A stretch of DNA of 64,000 nt, taken from assembly GCF_900299525.1 (NCBI RefSeq), contig NZ_OMKA01000015.1, positions 92,956-156,955 of the forward strand. The letters are read 5' to 3'. The notes beneath the pieces are model-generated. The model was given only the letters and a program-made list of their open reading frames with translations. It made no database searches and was not told the DNA's origin. This document shows, in pieces, positions 36,321 to 44,083 of the stretch (position 1 is its first letter; every line of letters begins with the position of its first letter). The stretch comes from Aquimarina sp. Aq78 (lineage in GTDB: Bacteria; Bacteroidota; Bacteroidia; Flavobacteriales; Flavobacteriaceae). Made by a program: the position numbers and the translations under genes.

Positions 36321-37232
36321 ATGATATTAGGAGTAGATATTGGAGGTAATTATATTACTGTAGCTGGAATAGACACCAAAACAAACAAATTATCAGAAGC
36401 TAATCTAGTTTCTATTACGGTAGATAATACAGCCGAAGCTGATGAAATATTAGAACGGTGGTTATTTGCATTGCAGAAAGTTATCGATACTCTTGTAGAT
36501 GATCCTCTAGAAGGAATTGGCATAGCTATACCTGGACCATTTGATTATTATAATGGGATTTTTGCCTTCAAAATGCAGCAAAAATATGCTTCTCTTTTTT
36601 GTATAAATATTAAAGAAATACTGAAGAAAAAATTACAACTATCTGATGATATTCCTATACGGTTTTATAATGATGCCGCTTGCTTTGGTATTGGTGAAGT
36701 CTGGAGAGGAAAGCTTAAATCAATTCGAAGAGGCCTAGGGATAATATTGGGTGCAGGTTTTGGTGCTTCTTTTCTTTTTCATGGACTTCCAATTCTTTCT
36801 GGAGATGGAATCCCTAAGGATGGAGAGTTATATCACATCCCATATAAAGATGGAATCGCTGATGATTATTTTTCTACCCGGTGGTTTATCAAAAGATATA
36901 AAGAGATTACCGATACTACAATTGATAATGTTAAAGAACTTACAGAAGCTTCTTTAAAAAATGATGTTGCGGTACAACAAGTTTTTAATGAATTTTCTGA
37001 AAATCTAGCTGAATTTTTAAGTCCCTGGTTAAAATCTTACAATGCAGAAGCTATAGTTATTGGAGGTAATATTGCCAAAGCATGGCCTTTTTTTGCTAAT
37101 GAGCTTGAGAAAAAAATAAACGCCCAAGATTGTCTTGTGAAAATACACAAAAGCGAACTTCAGGAAAAAGCAATATTATTGGGTAGTGCAAGATTAGTTA
37201 ATGATACTTTCTATAAAGGGCTAGCTTTTTAA
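36321..37232 (+). CDS. ROK-family sugar kinase-like protein 2
   Basis: A 303-residue paralog of the protein at 31309, alike from MILGVDIGG to the C-terminal KAILLGSARLVNDTFY. Catalytic Asp118 in FYNDAACFG is kept. The phosphate-2 motif is GAGFGA, with Ala145 in place of the usual Thr, and the ROK zinc cluster is absent as in the paralog. It could be a kinase with altered activity, or a non-catalytic sugar sensor. It follows the second GH92 gene after a terminator and ends in an AT-rich stretch before the convergent rhodanese gene. Confidence 0.75.
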   Translation: MILGVDIGGNYITVAGIDTKTNKLSEANLVSITVDNTAEADEILERWLFALQKVIDTLVDDPLEGIGIAIPGPFDYYNGIFAFKMQQKYASLFCINIKEILKKKLQLSDDIPIRFYNDAACFGIGEVWRGKLKSIRRGLGIILGAGFGASFLFHGLPILSGDGIPKDGELYHIPYKDGIADDYFSTRWFIKRYKEITDTTIDNVKELTEASLKNDVAVQQVFNEFSENLAEFLSPWLKSYNAEAIVIGGNIAKAWPFFANELEKKINAQDCLVKIHKSELQEKAILLGSARLVNDTFYKGLAF

Positions 37233-37264
37233 TAAAATATATCTTATATATAATTAAATAAGCT

Positions 37265-37660
37265 TTATCTAATTACTTTTCTCTTTTTAAACTTCCATTC
37301 TGTGATACCACCATCGAGATCATAGATTTTAGTAAATCCTGCTTTTTTCATATAGCTAGAGCATTTATTACTTCTTCCACCTCGGGCACAATATACAATT
37401 ACGGGTTTTGTTTTATCAATTTTAGAAATTAGGTCTTCAAAATTTTCATTTCTAAAATCGATATTCACAGCCCCTTCGATATATCCTTGGGCATACTCAC
37501 CTGGTGTTCTTACATCAATAAGTTGCACTTTACTCATTTCTAATAATGAATCCATTTCTTCAACTGTAATTAACTCTACTACAGAATCTTCTTCAACCCG
37601 TTTGCAATTAAGCAATACTGAAGAAATAAAAATGATTACTAAAAATGATTTGATTTTCAT
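37265..37660 (-). CDS. Rhodanese-domain lipoprotein
   Basis: The chosen start (ATG at 37660) gives a 131-residue protein with a signal of lipoprotein type (SSVLLNC, Cys about 18). An upstream in-frame Met exists, but it would put a highly basic stretch before the signal and overlap the preceding gene. A single rhodanese domain follows, with VRTPGEYAQGYIEGAVNID and the active-site loop CARGGRS. Rhodaneses move sulfane sulfur; this copy would work in the periplasm or at the envelope. It is the last gene of a minus-strand redox/sulfur run. Confidence 0.8.
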   Translation of the reverse strand: MKIKSFLVIIFISSVLLNCKRVEEDSVVELITVEEMDSLLEMSKVQLIDVRTPGEYAQGYIEGAVNIDFRNENFEDLISKIDKTKPVIVYCARGGRSNKCSSYMKKAGFTKIYDLDGGITEWKFKKRKVIR

Positions 37661-37671
37661 AAGATAGTATA

Positions 37672-37989
37672 CTAATCTTCTACGATTTCGCCTTCCCAAT
37701 TCATAAAGCCTCCAACCAAATTATATGTAGTTTCGAATCCCATTTGATTCATTAACATACACGCTTGAGCACTACGTGCCCCAGAACGACAGTATACATA
37801 GTAGTTTTTGGTTTTATCCAGCTTTCCTATCTCATCAAGAAAACCTTGTCCCTGACGAATATCTACATTAAGCATATTGGGTATATACCCATCCTCTACT
37901 TCTTCTTCTGTTCTTACATCTAAAATTACTGCATTATTGTCATTAGCAATTTGCTCTTGCCATTCTTCTTGAGTGATATCTTCTGCCAT
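37672..37989 (-). CDS. Rhodanese-like sulfurtransferase (single domain, cytoplasmic)
   Basis: A 105-residue single-domain rhodanese without a signal, with VRTEEEVEDGYIPNMLNVDI and the active-site loop CRSGARS. It lies 11 nt upstream of the lipoprotein rhodanese, so the two are probably cotranscribed, giving a cytoplasmic and an exported sulfurtransferase. Confidence 0.85.
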   Translation of the reverse strand: MAEDITQEEWQEQIANDNNAVILDVRTEEEVEDGYIPNMLNVDIRQGQGFLDEIGKLDKTKNYYVYCRSGARSAQACMLMNQMGFETTYNLVGGFMNWEGEIVED

Positions 37990-38109
37990 TATAAAATGTG
38001 TTCTACTAAAATTGGACTTTTGTTTTTTTATATTCCTTACAAATATAAAGAGTAGTTCATTAATTGTGTTAAAACTACACCTTCAATTTATTAAAAAATT
38101 ACAAAAAAA

Positions 38110-38736
38110 CTATGCTTTAATACTACAACCGATAGCTTTTGTAATTTCTACAGGAACTTTTTCTCCTTTTAATAGGGCATTTACAGCATCTTCGACATAT
38201 TTCTGATCGGCAGCCGATGCATCTTTATAATTATTATCAATTGCACCTATATACCGAACGATATTACCTGTAGGTGTTTTCTCTAGAACATAGACATGAG
38301 GAGTTTTAGTAGCTCCATACTGAGGATATATTTTTTGTCCGTCATCAAATAAATACGGAAAAGTAAATCCTTTATCTTTTGCTCTTATCTGCATATTATC
38401 AAAACTATCATCTGGATAAGCCTTTGGATTATTAGGATTTATAGCTACAACAGGGTATCCTTTTTCTTTAAAAGCAGCATCTAATTCAATTATTCTATCT
38501 TCGTAAGCCACAGAATATGGACAGTGGTTACATGTAAAGATTACAATAAACCCTTTGGCTTCTTTATAATCTGCCAATGATATTAAAGTATCATCAACAT
38601 TTTTTAGTTTAAAATCTGTAGCAACATCTCCAATCGAATATCCTCCTTCAATTTTAGTACCAGACACTTTATCCAATGCAAATGCGCTTATCGCGATCAC
38701 AAAGGCTACTCCTACCAGAATTTTTAAAGTTTTCAT
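38110..38736 (-). CDS. Exported thioredoxin-fold (AhpC/TSA-like redoxin) protein
   Basis: A 208-residue protein with an N-terminal signal or anchor segment (residues about 4-20) and a thioredoxin fold of the AhpC/TSA redoxin type. The active-site-like motif is CNHCPYS (a CxxC), preceded by ADYKEAKGFIVIFT, and the cis-Pro region is KTPHVYV. It probably handles thiol-disulfide or peroxide chemistry in the periplasm. It is 37 nt downstream of a TlpA-like gene. Confidence 0.8.
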   Translation of the reverse strand: MKTLKILVGVAFVIAISAFALDKVSGTKIEGGYSIGDVATDFKLKNVDDTLISLADYKEAKGFIVIFTCNHCPYSVAYEDRIIELDAAFKEKGYPVVAINPNNPKAYPDDSFDNMQIRAKDKGFTFPYLFDDGQKIYPQYGATKTPHVYVLEKTPTGNIVRYIGAIDNNYKDASAADQKYVEDAVNALLKGEKVPVEITKAIGCSIKA

Positions 38737-38773
38737 CTGTTTAATTTTTGATTGCTTTTCTATTAATTAGTAT

Positions 38774-39301
38774 TTACAGCATTTTTTTAAGCTCTTTTTC
38801 TAATTCATTATAAGTAAAAGATCTTTCATAAAAATTACTATCACCATTTTTATATATTACTGTTGCCGGTATAGAACCAGACCAATCACGGTTAACTTTT
38901 GGGATCCAATTATTTGCATCGGGATCATCTAGTAAAATCACTTTACTTCCTATCTTTTGTTTTTTTACAAATGGAATTAACTTAGATTCTACTTGACTGG
39001 GTAAATCCAGGCTTACCAAAATCACCTCAACCTTATTCTTAGGATACCTACTGTTGATTAACTCAAAATAAGGCAACTCGGCTACACATGGTTTACACCA
39101 TGTAGCCCAGAAATTAATCACTCTTATTTTCCCGTCATTAATATTTAATAGCGGTTTAAAACTCTCAAAATCATATACAGGTATCTCTATACCTTTACTT
39201 TCGAAAACATCTGTTGCATCAAGAGCTACAGTCTGTTGCTCTCCTTTACAATTAGTAAAAAGCACTATAAATACGGTATATAAAATTAATCTCGACATCA
39301 T
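38774..39301 (-). CDS. TlpA/ResA-like thiol-disulfide oxidoreductase lipoprotein
   Basis: A 175-residue protein with a short lipoprotein signal (VLFTNC) and a TlpA-type thioredoxin domain. The redox motif is WCKPC in INFWATWCKPCVAELPY, and the cis-Pro region is SIPATVIY. The start may be the first or second of two adjacent Met codons. It is probably a periplasmic reductase for disulfides. It is the first gene of the minus-strand redox run and is divergent from the MarR-YceI pair, sharing a 237-nt intergenic region. Confidence 0.85.
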   Translation of the reverse strand: MMSRLILYTVFIVLFTNCKGEQQTVALDATDVFESKGIEIPVYDFESFKPLLNINDGKIRVINFWATWCKPCVAELPYFELINSRYPKNKVEVILVSLDLPSQVESKLIPFVKKQKIGSKVILLDDPDANNWIPKVNRDWSGSIPATVIYKNGDSNFYERSFTYNELEKELKKML

Positions 39302-39506
39302 ACTAATGTATCAAAACCTTTAATTCTGCAAAAGAAAATTAACAAGGTTTCTATATTTTATCTAAATATTTTCAGAATTTTTCACAATTGTTTAACGCAA
39401 TAACGATACTTTTCTAAATGACAATAATACTATTAAACCTGATCTCAAAACCCGAATTTAACAAAGAATTAATAACAATTTACAATTTTCGAAATAAAAA
39501 TTAACA

Positions 39507-39539
39507 TACATTTGTATAGACAAATATTGTAGATACAAT
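39507..39539 (+). promoter_or_regulatory. Promoter and two adjacent palindromes before the MarR gene
   Basis: TACATTTG (39507-39514) fits TAnnTTTG. TTTGT-ATAG-ACAAA (39511-39524) and ATTGTA-GA-TACAAT (39526-39539) are perfect palindromes lying side by side over the expected transcription start. The second ends on the first base of the TTG start codon. This is the usual arrangement for MarR autorepression; binding is inferred. Confidence 0.55.
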
Positions 39540-40000
39540 TGAATATAGAAAAAATCATAAAAACAGAGATTGAACTTCCGCTACCTAAAAAAATCGTAAT
39601 AAATTTATTATATACGGAAAACTGGATAATGGATAAAATCAATATCAATTTAAAAGCTTATGATATTTCACTTCAACAATTTAATGTCTTACGAATCCTA
39701 AAAGGACAAAAAGAAAAACCAGCTAACCTCTCTACCATACAAGAAAGAATGGTTACTAAAATGAGTAATACTACTCGATTGGTAGATAAGCTCATCAACA
39801 AAGGCTATGTAAAACGTATAACCTGTGAATCTAATCGGAGAAAGGTTGAAATTACTATTACAGAGCAAGGGAAAAAATTTTTGGATAAAGTAAGTCCTGT
39901 AATGGATGAATTGGAAAACAGTGTTACTTCAAATTTCTCTACAGAGGATTTGATCCAATTAAATGAATTATTAAACAAACTTAGAAATTCTAACTCATAA
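39539..40000 (+). CDS. MarR-family transcriptional regulator
   Basis: A 153-residue protein with a TTG start at 39539. It carries a winged helix-turn-helix (LSTIQERMVTKMSNTTRLVDKL recognition region, about residues 58-80) and the wing ESNRRKVEITIT. The TTG is preferred because the N-terminal NIEKIIKTE stretch is usual in flavobacterial members. The next ATG (codon 31) would remove the dimerisation helix. It lies 30 nt before a YceI-family gene and very likely shares its transcript. MarR-YceI pairs in Bacteroidota are often linked to oxidative or redox stress, and the divergent redox genes agree with that. Ligand unknown. Confidence 0.82.
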   Translation: MNIEKIIKTEIELPLPKKIVINLLYTENWIMDKININLKAYDISLQQFNVLRILKGQKEKPANLSTIQERMVTKMSNTTRLVDKLINKGYVKRITCESNRRKVEITITEQGKKFLDKVSPVMDELENSVTSNFSTEDLIQLNELLNKLRNSNS

Positions 40001-40030
40001 ATAACAATAACTATTAATTTTTAAACGATC

Positions 40031-40597
40031 ATGAAAACTAGACTTAAATCATTATTCTTAGCAATTGCAATAGTTGCAACAACATCTACTTTTGCACAAA
40101 AAAAAGAAATCAAAACTTCAGAAAGTACAATTAACTGGACAGGTAAAAAAGTTACCGGATCTCATACTGGAACACTAAATCTATCAGAAGGTTTTTTAGT
40201 ATTTGATGGTGATAACCTTACAGGAGGTGAATTTACAGTAGATATGACTACACTAGCCGTTAGTGATCTTGAAGCTGGAAAAGGAAAAGAAAAACTTGAA
40301 GGACACTTAAGCTCTGATGATTTCTTCGGAATAGCAAATCATAAAAGTGCAAAATTAGTGGTTACAAAAACTAAAAAAACAGACAAAGGTTATGTAGTAG
40401 CCGGAGATCTTACGATTAAAGGAAAAACAAATCCAATCAAATTTATTTTAGCTGTAAATGGTGCTACCGCATCAACAACACTTAAAGTAGATAGAACAAA
40501 GTATGACATCAAGTACGGGTCAGGAAGTTTCTTTGATAACTTAGGTGATAAAGCAATCAGCGATGAATTCGAATTAGCTGTTAATTTAAAAATGTAA
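40031..40597 (+). CDS. YceI-family periplasmic lipid-binding protein
   Basis: A 188-residue protein with a signal peptide (cut after STFAQ) and a YceI lipocalin-like barrel. Family marks include STINWTGKKVTGSHTGTL (residues about 31-48), HLSSDDFF and the FELAVNL end. YceI proteins bind long isoprenoid or amphipathic lipids in the periplasm. It is cotranscribed with the MarR gene upstream. Confidence 0.88.
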   Translation: MKTRLKSLFLAIAIVATTSTFAQKKEIKTSESTINWTGKKVTGSHTGTLNLSEGFLVFDGDNLTGGEFTVDMTTLAVSDLEAGKGKEKLEGHLSSDDFFGIANHKSAKLVVTKTKKTDKGYVVAGDLTIKGKTNPIKFILAVNGATASTTLKVDRTKYDIKYGSGSFFDNLGDKAISDEFELAVNLKM

Positions 40598-40604
40598 TTT
40601 TTTA

Positions 40605-40636
40605 TTGTTCTGAATTATAATTAATTTATATATTTG
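40605..40636 (+). promoter_or_regulatory. Promoter of the trp operon
   Basis: TTG (40605-40607) and a perfect TAnnTTTG box, TATATTTG (40629-40636), are separated by 21 nt, close to the Bacteroidota -33/-7 arrangement. Transcription would begin near 40643, about 12 nt before the leader peptide ATG. Confidence 0.6.
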
Positions 40637-40654
40637 GCCTAACAAATAAAAAAA

Positions 40655-40717
40655 ATGAAAACAATCTTAACAAATAATTGGTGGTGGTCATCTCAAAACG
40701 AAAACGTCGTGAGATAG
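40655..40717 (+). CDS. trpL: trp leader peptide (attenuation peptide)
   Basis: A 20-codon ORF with three consecutive Trp codons (TGG TGG TGG, 40679-40687) placed between the trp promoter and an intrinsic terminator, directly before trpE. Peptide MKTILTNNWWWSSQ followed by six residues. Ribosome stalling at the Trp codons when charged tRNA-Trp is short would change RNA folding and permit read-through. The run of Trp codons and position make a chance ORF very unlikely. Confidence 0.88.
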   Translation: MKTILTNNWWWSSQNENVVR

Positions 40718-40781
40718 ATCCTATCATTGTGTTAAGTAAAACATATCAAAGGCTTGTCGAATCACGACAAGCCTTTTTTTT
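40689..40781 (+). terminator. trp attenuator: terminator with competing leader hairpins
   Basis: The terminator stem AAAGGCTTGTCG (40748-40759) pairs with CGACAAGCCTTT (40765-40776) and runs into T8. Two alternative pairings are visible. ATCTCA (40690-40695) pairs with TGAGAT (40710-40715). GTCGTGA (40706-40712) pairs with TCACGAC (40762-40768), which takes away the 3' arm of the terminator. A ribosome stalled on the Trp codons would cover ATCTCA, free GTCGTGA and so favour antitermination. The pairing logic is read from sequence; the energy balance was not computed. Confidence 0.8.
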
Positions 40782-40823
40782 GTTCCCTAAACAGAGATTG
40801 TATTTAAAAATTAAAAACGCAAA

Positions 40824-42221
40824 ATGAATTATAAATTAACCACACATTTCAAACAAATCCTGGCAGACACCTTTACTCCGGTGAGTGTTTATCTAAAAAT
40901 CAGAGACCGTTTTCCTAATAGCCTATTATTAGAAAATAACGATTATAGAGGGAGTGAAAATAGTTTTTCTTACATCTGCTGTAATCCGATTGCCAATATC
41001 AAAGTAGAAAACGAAACTATTTATCAATCCTTTCCCGATAAAACCATCGAGGAAACCCCAATAACCGATACCACCAACATCGCAGAAGTTGTTGAGCAAT
41101 TTGGTAAAAAATTTATAACCTCCAAAAGTAAGTTCAAATTCATTAACAATGGTCTTTTTGGTTATATCTCCTATGATGCTGTTCGATATTTTGAAGATAT
41201 CTCTATTTCTAAAAAAGAAGAAGGTTTAAATATTCCAGACATACAATACACGGTATATCAAAACATTATTGCTATCAGTAATTTTACTAATGAAGCTTAT
41301 ATTTTTGCTCACTGCTATGAATCAGAAAGCAATATTGCCGAAATAGAATCTTTACTTAAAGTCAAAAATTTTGCTTCCTATAATTTTACTACAGTCGGTG
41401 ATACCACCTCTAATCTTAATGATGAACAATATAAAGAACATGTAACCTTAGCCAAAAAACATTGTCATCGCGGAGACGTATTTCAATTAGTACTATCCAA
41501 ACGCTTTTCGCAAAAATTCAAAGGAGATGAATTTAATGTCTATCGGGCATTACGAAGTGTTAACCCTTCACCTTACTTGTTTTACTTTGATTATGGTGAT
41601 TTTAAAATATTTGGTAGTTCTCCCGAGGCACAACTAGTAGTCAAAGATGATATTGCCGAGATTCACCCCATCGCAGGAACTTTTAAACGCACAGGCAATG
41701 ACGAGCAAGATGCAGAATTAGCAAAAAAACTATCTGTAGATGAAAAAGAAAATGCAGAACACGTGATGCTGGTAGACCTGGCTCGTAATGACCTAAGTCG
41801 AAACGGAAACCATGTTACTGTAGAAACCTATAGAGAAGTTCAATTTTATTCTCATGTGATCCACTTAGTTAGTAAAGTCACTAGCAAAAAACACAAAGAC
41901 ACCACCACTATGCAAATAGTAGGAGACACTTTCCCGGCAGGTACATTAAGTGGTGCACCAAAACATATGGCCATGCAACTTATCGAAAAATACGAAAACG
42001 TAAACCGTGATTTCTACGGGGGAGCTATTGGTTTTATGGATTTTTCAGGAAACTTTAATCACGCGATCATGATCCGTACATTTCTAAGTAAAAATCACAA
42101 ATTACACTGGCAGGCAGGAGCTGGACTGGTTAATGAATCAAATGAAGAAAACGAATTACAAGAAGTCTATAATAAATTAGGAGCATTAACAAAAGCATTA
42201 AAACTTGCAGAAGAAATATAA
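40824..42221 (+). CDS. trpE: Anthranilate synthase component I
   Basis: A 465-residue chorismate-utilising enzyme that forms anthranilate from chorismate with the glutamine amidotransferase TrpG. Key segments are SPEAQLV (FGSSPE), IHPIAGTFKRTG, and HVMLVDLARNDL. The N-terminal tryptophan-sensing motif, usually LLES, here reads LLEN (residues 35-38), so feedback control may differ. Gene order and the leader peptide support TrpE rather than PabB. It is followed by a 132-nt gap holding a palindromic repeat, then trpG. Confidence 0.95.
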   Translation: MNYKLTTHFKQILADTFTPVSVYLKIRDRFPNSLLLENNDYRGSENSFSYICCNPIANIKVENETIYQSFPDKTIEETPITDTTNIAEVVEQFGKKFITSKSKFKFINNGLFGYISYDAVRYFEDISISKKEEGLNIPDIQYTVYQNIIAISNFTNEAYIFAHCYESESNIAEIESLLKVKNFASYNFTTVGDTTSNLNDEQYKEHVTLAKKHCHRGDVFQLVLSKRFSQKFKGDEFNVYRALRSVNPSPYLFYFDYGDFKIFGSSPEAQLVVKDDIAEIHPIAGTFKRTGNDEQDAELAKKLSVDEKENAEHVMLVDLARNDLSRNGNHVTVETYREVQFYSHVIHLVSKVTSKKHKDTTTMQIVGDTFPAGTLSGAPKHMAMQLIEKYENVNRDFYGGAIGFMDFSGNFNHAIMIRTFLSKNHKLHWQAGAGLVNESNEENELQEVYNKLGALTKALKLAEEI

Positions 42222-42290
42222 GGGTGTTTCCCCAATTATTTGGGGTCGGGCTATTCGCGCTACAAGGTAGCTAGCTTCTATCCCTAACAC
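42222..42290. repeat. Palindromic intergenic element between trpE and trpG
   Basis: About 69 bp bounded by GTGTT (42224-42228) and AACAC (42286-42290). Inside is a CCCCAA/TTGGGG hairpin (42230-42245), then GGGTCGGGCTATTCGCGCTAC and a TAGCTAGC palindrome, ending TCTATCCC. It is far richer in G+C than its surroundings. Similar GGGTCGGGCTAT...TCCCTAAC repeats are familiar between genes in flavobacterial genomes; that is recollection, not a search. Confidence 0.55.
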
Positions 42291-42353
42291 AAAAAAGTAG
42301 TAAAGAGACAAAGTAACAAAGTGTAAAAACTCTGAAACTCTAAAAAAAAAACA

Positions 42354-42926
42354 ATGAATACAAAAATATTAGTAATAGACAATTACGACTCATTCGTATA
42401 CAATCTGGTTCATTATCTAGAAGATCTTGGTTGTGAGGTTGTCGTAAAACGTAATGACCAATTACGATTAGAAGATGTAGATGCTTTTCAAAAAATATTA
42501 TTGTCTCCGGGTCCTGGGATTCCAGATGAAGCAGGATTACTAAAAGATATTATCCGTGAATATGCAAATACCAAAAGTATTTTTGGAGTTTGCCTAGGAC
42601 AACAGGCTATAGGAGAAGTTTTTGGAGGTAGCCTCATCAACCTCAATGAAGTGTATCATGGTGTAGCAACCAATGTAACACTATCAGTCACAGATGAATC
42701 TCTTTTTGAGGGACTTAATACCAATTTTGATGTAGGAAGATATCACTCCTGGGTAGTAGAAGATAAAGATTTACCCGATTGCCTGCAAGTGACTTCATAT
42801 GATCAAAACGGGCAAATCATGTCTCTACGTCATAAAGAATTAGATGTTCGTGGGGTGCAATTTCATCCAGAATCTGTATTAACCCCCGACGGAAAAAAGA
42901 TACTAGAAAACTGGGTTAATAATTGA
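42354..42926 (+). CDS. trpG: Anthranilate synthase component II (glutamine amidotransferase)
   Basis: A 190-residue class I glutamine amidotransferase. The catalytic Cys is in GVCLGQQA, the His and Glu in QFHPESV, and the oxyanion motif in SPGPGIPDEAG. It supplies ammonia from glutamine to TrpE. It is a separate protein, not fused to trpE or trpD. Confidence 0.95.
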   Translation: MNTKILVIDNYDSFVYNLVHYLEDLGCEVVVKRNDQLRLEDVDAFQKILLSPGPGIPDEAGLLKDIIREYANTKSIFGVCLGQQAIGEVFGGSLINLNEVYHGVATNVTLSVTDESLFEGLNTNFDVGRYHSWVVEDKDLPDCLQVTSYDQNGQIMSLRHKELDVRGVQFHPESVLTPDGKKILENWVNN

Positions 42927-42977
42927 TATTAATACCTAAATGATAATAAATACTAACTTTTAAAAATACTCCATACA

Positions 42978-43006
42978 AACTCTCTTTCCAATGTTGTGAG
43001 AGAGTT
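42978..43006. repeat. Short hairpin repeat between trpG and trpD
   Basis: AACTCTCT (42978-42985) is complementary to AGAGAGTT (42999-43006), and TTGGAGTGAGGGACTT runs up to the trpD start codon. It resembles the CTCTCC...GGAGAGGGTTGGGGTGAGG type of intergenic repeat common in many bacteria, but degenerate. It might affect trpD translation because it ends 14 nt before the ATG. Confidence 0.4.
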
Positions 43007-43020
43007 GGAGTGAGGGACTT

Positions 43021-44016
43021 ATGAAAAACTTACTCAATCGATTAATCAATCACGAAACCATCTCTAAAGAAGAAGCCAAAGGTGTTTTGGTTAACATTTC
43101 TAAAGGAGAATACAATCAAAGTCAGATCGCTTCATTTCTTACTGTATATATGATGCGTAGCATTACCATCGAAGAATTAGAAGGTTTTAGAGATGCATTA
43201 CTAGAGCTTTGTATCGCAATAGACCTTAGCGAGTACAACCCCGTAGATCTTTGTGGTACTGGTGGTGACGGTAAAGACACCTTTAATATTTCAACGCTTT
43301 CTTCTTTTGTCTCGGCAGGAGCAGGAATTAAAGTTACTAAACACGGAAACTACGGAGTTTCTTCAACATGTGGTAGTTCGAATGTAATGGAGCATTTGGG
43401 GATTAAGTTCAGTAATGATAAAGACTTTTTAAAACGTAGTATCGATGAAGCCGGGATATGTGTATTACATGCTCCATTATTTCATCCTGCGATGAAAAAT
43501 GTTGCTCCGATACGTAGAGAATTAGGTGTAAAAACCTTTTTCAATATGCTTGGACCAATGGTAAATCCAGCATTTCCAAAAAATCAAATCGTAGGAGTTT
43601 TTAACCTAGAATTAGCAAGGATGTATGGATACCTATATCAAAATACAGATAAAAAATTCACTATTATCCATGCTCTGGATGGATACGATGAGATTTCGCT
43701 AACCGGAAACACAAAAACAATCTCTAATACTACAGAAGGAATGCTCTCGCCATTAGATTTTGGAGTACCAACATTGAAACAAGAAGATATTTACGGAGGA
43801 GATTCTATCGAAGCATCTGCTGCTATATTTATGAATATCTTAAGTGGTAATGGTACCGAAGCTCAAAATAATGTAGTCTGTGCCAATGCAGGAATGGCTA
43901 TCGCCACTGTAGAAGGTCTCGAACCAAAACAAGGATTCGAAAAAGCAAAAGAATCACTACGTTCTGGAAAAGGATTAATAGCACTAAAAAAAGTTCAGGA
44001 ATTAAGTAAGAATTAA
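43021..44016 (+). CDS. trpD: Anthranilate phosphoribosyltransferase
   Basis: A 331-residue enzyme of normal TrpD length. It shows the PRPP-binding loop CGTGGDGKDTFN (about residues 77-88), KHGNYGVSS and the ANAGMAI region near the C-terminus. It transfers phosphoribose from PRPP to anthranilate. Confidence 0.95.
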   Translation: MKNLLNRLINHETISKEEAKGVLVNISKGEYNQSQIASFLTVYMMRSITIEELEGFRDALLELCIAIDLSEYNPVDLCGTGGDGKDTFNISTLSSFVSAGAGIKVTKHGNYGVSSTCGSSNVMEHLGIKFSNDKDFLKRSIDEAGICVLHAPLFHPAMKNVAPIRRELGVKTFFNMLGPMVNPAFPKNQIVGVFNLELARMYGYLYQNTDKKFTIIHALDGYDEISLTGNTKTISNTTEGMLSPLDFGVPTLKQEDIYGGDSIEASAAIFMNILSGNGTEAQNNVVCANAGMAIATVEGLEPKQGFEKAKESLRSGKGLIALKKVQELSKN

Positions 44017-44083
44017 AATAATTTATCACTCCAGTACTTCTGCTGGGATTTATAAATACACAAAAGAAATTCAATGTAATAAA

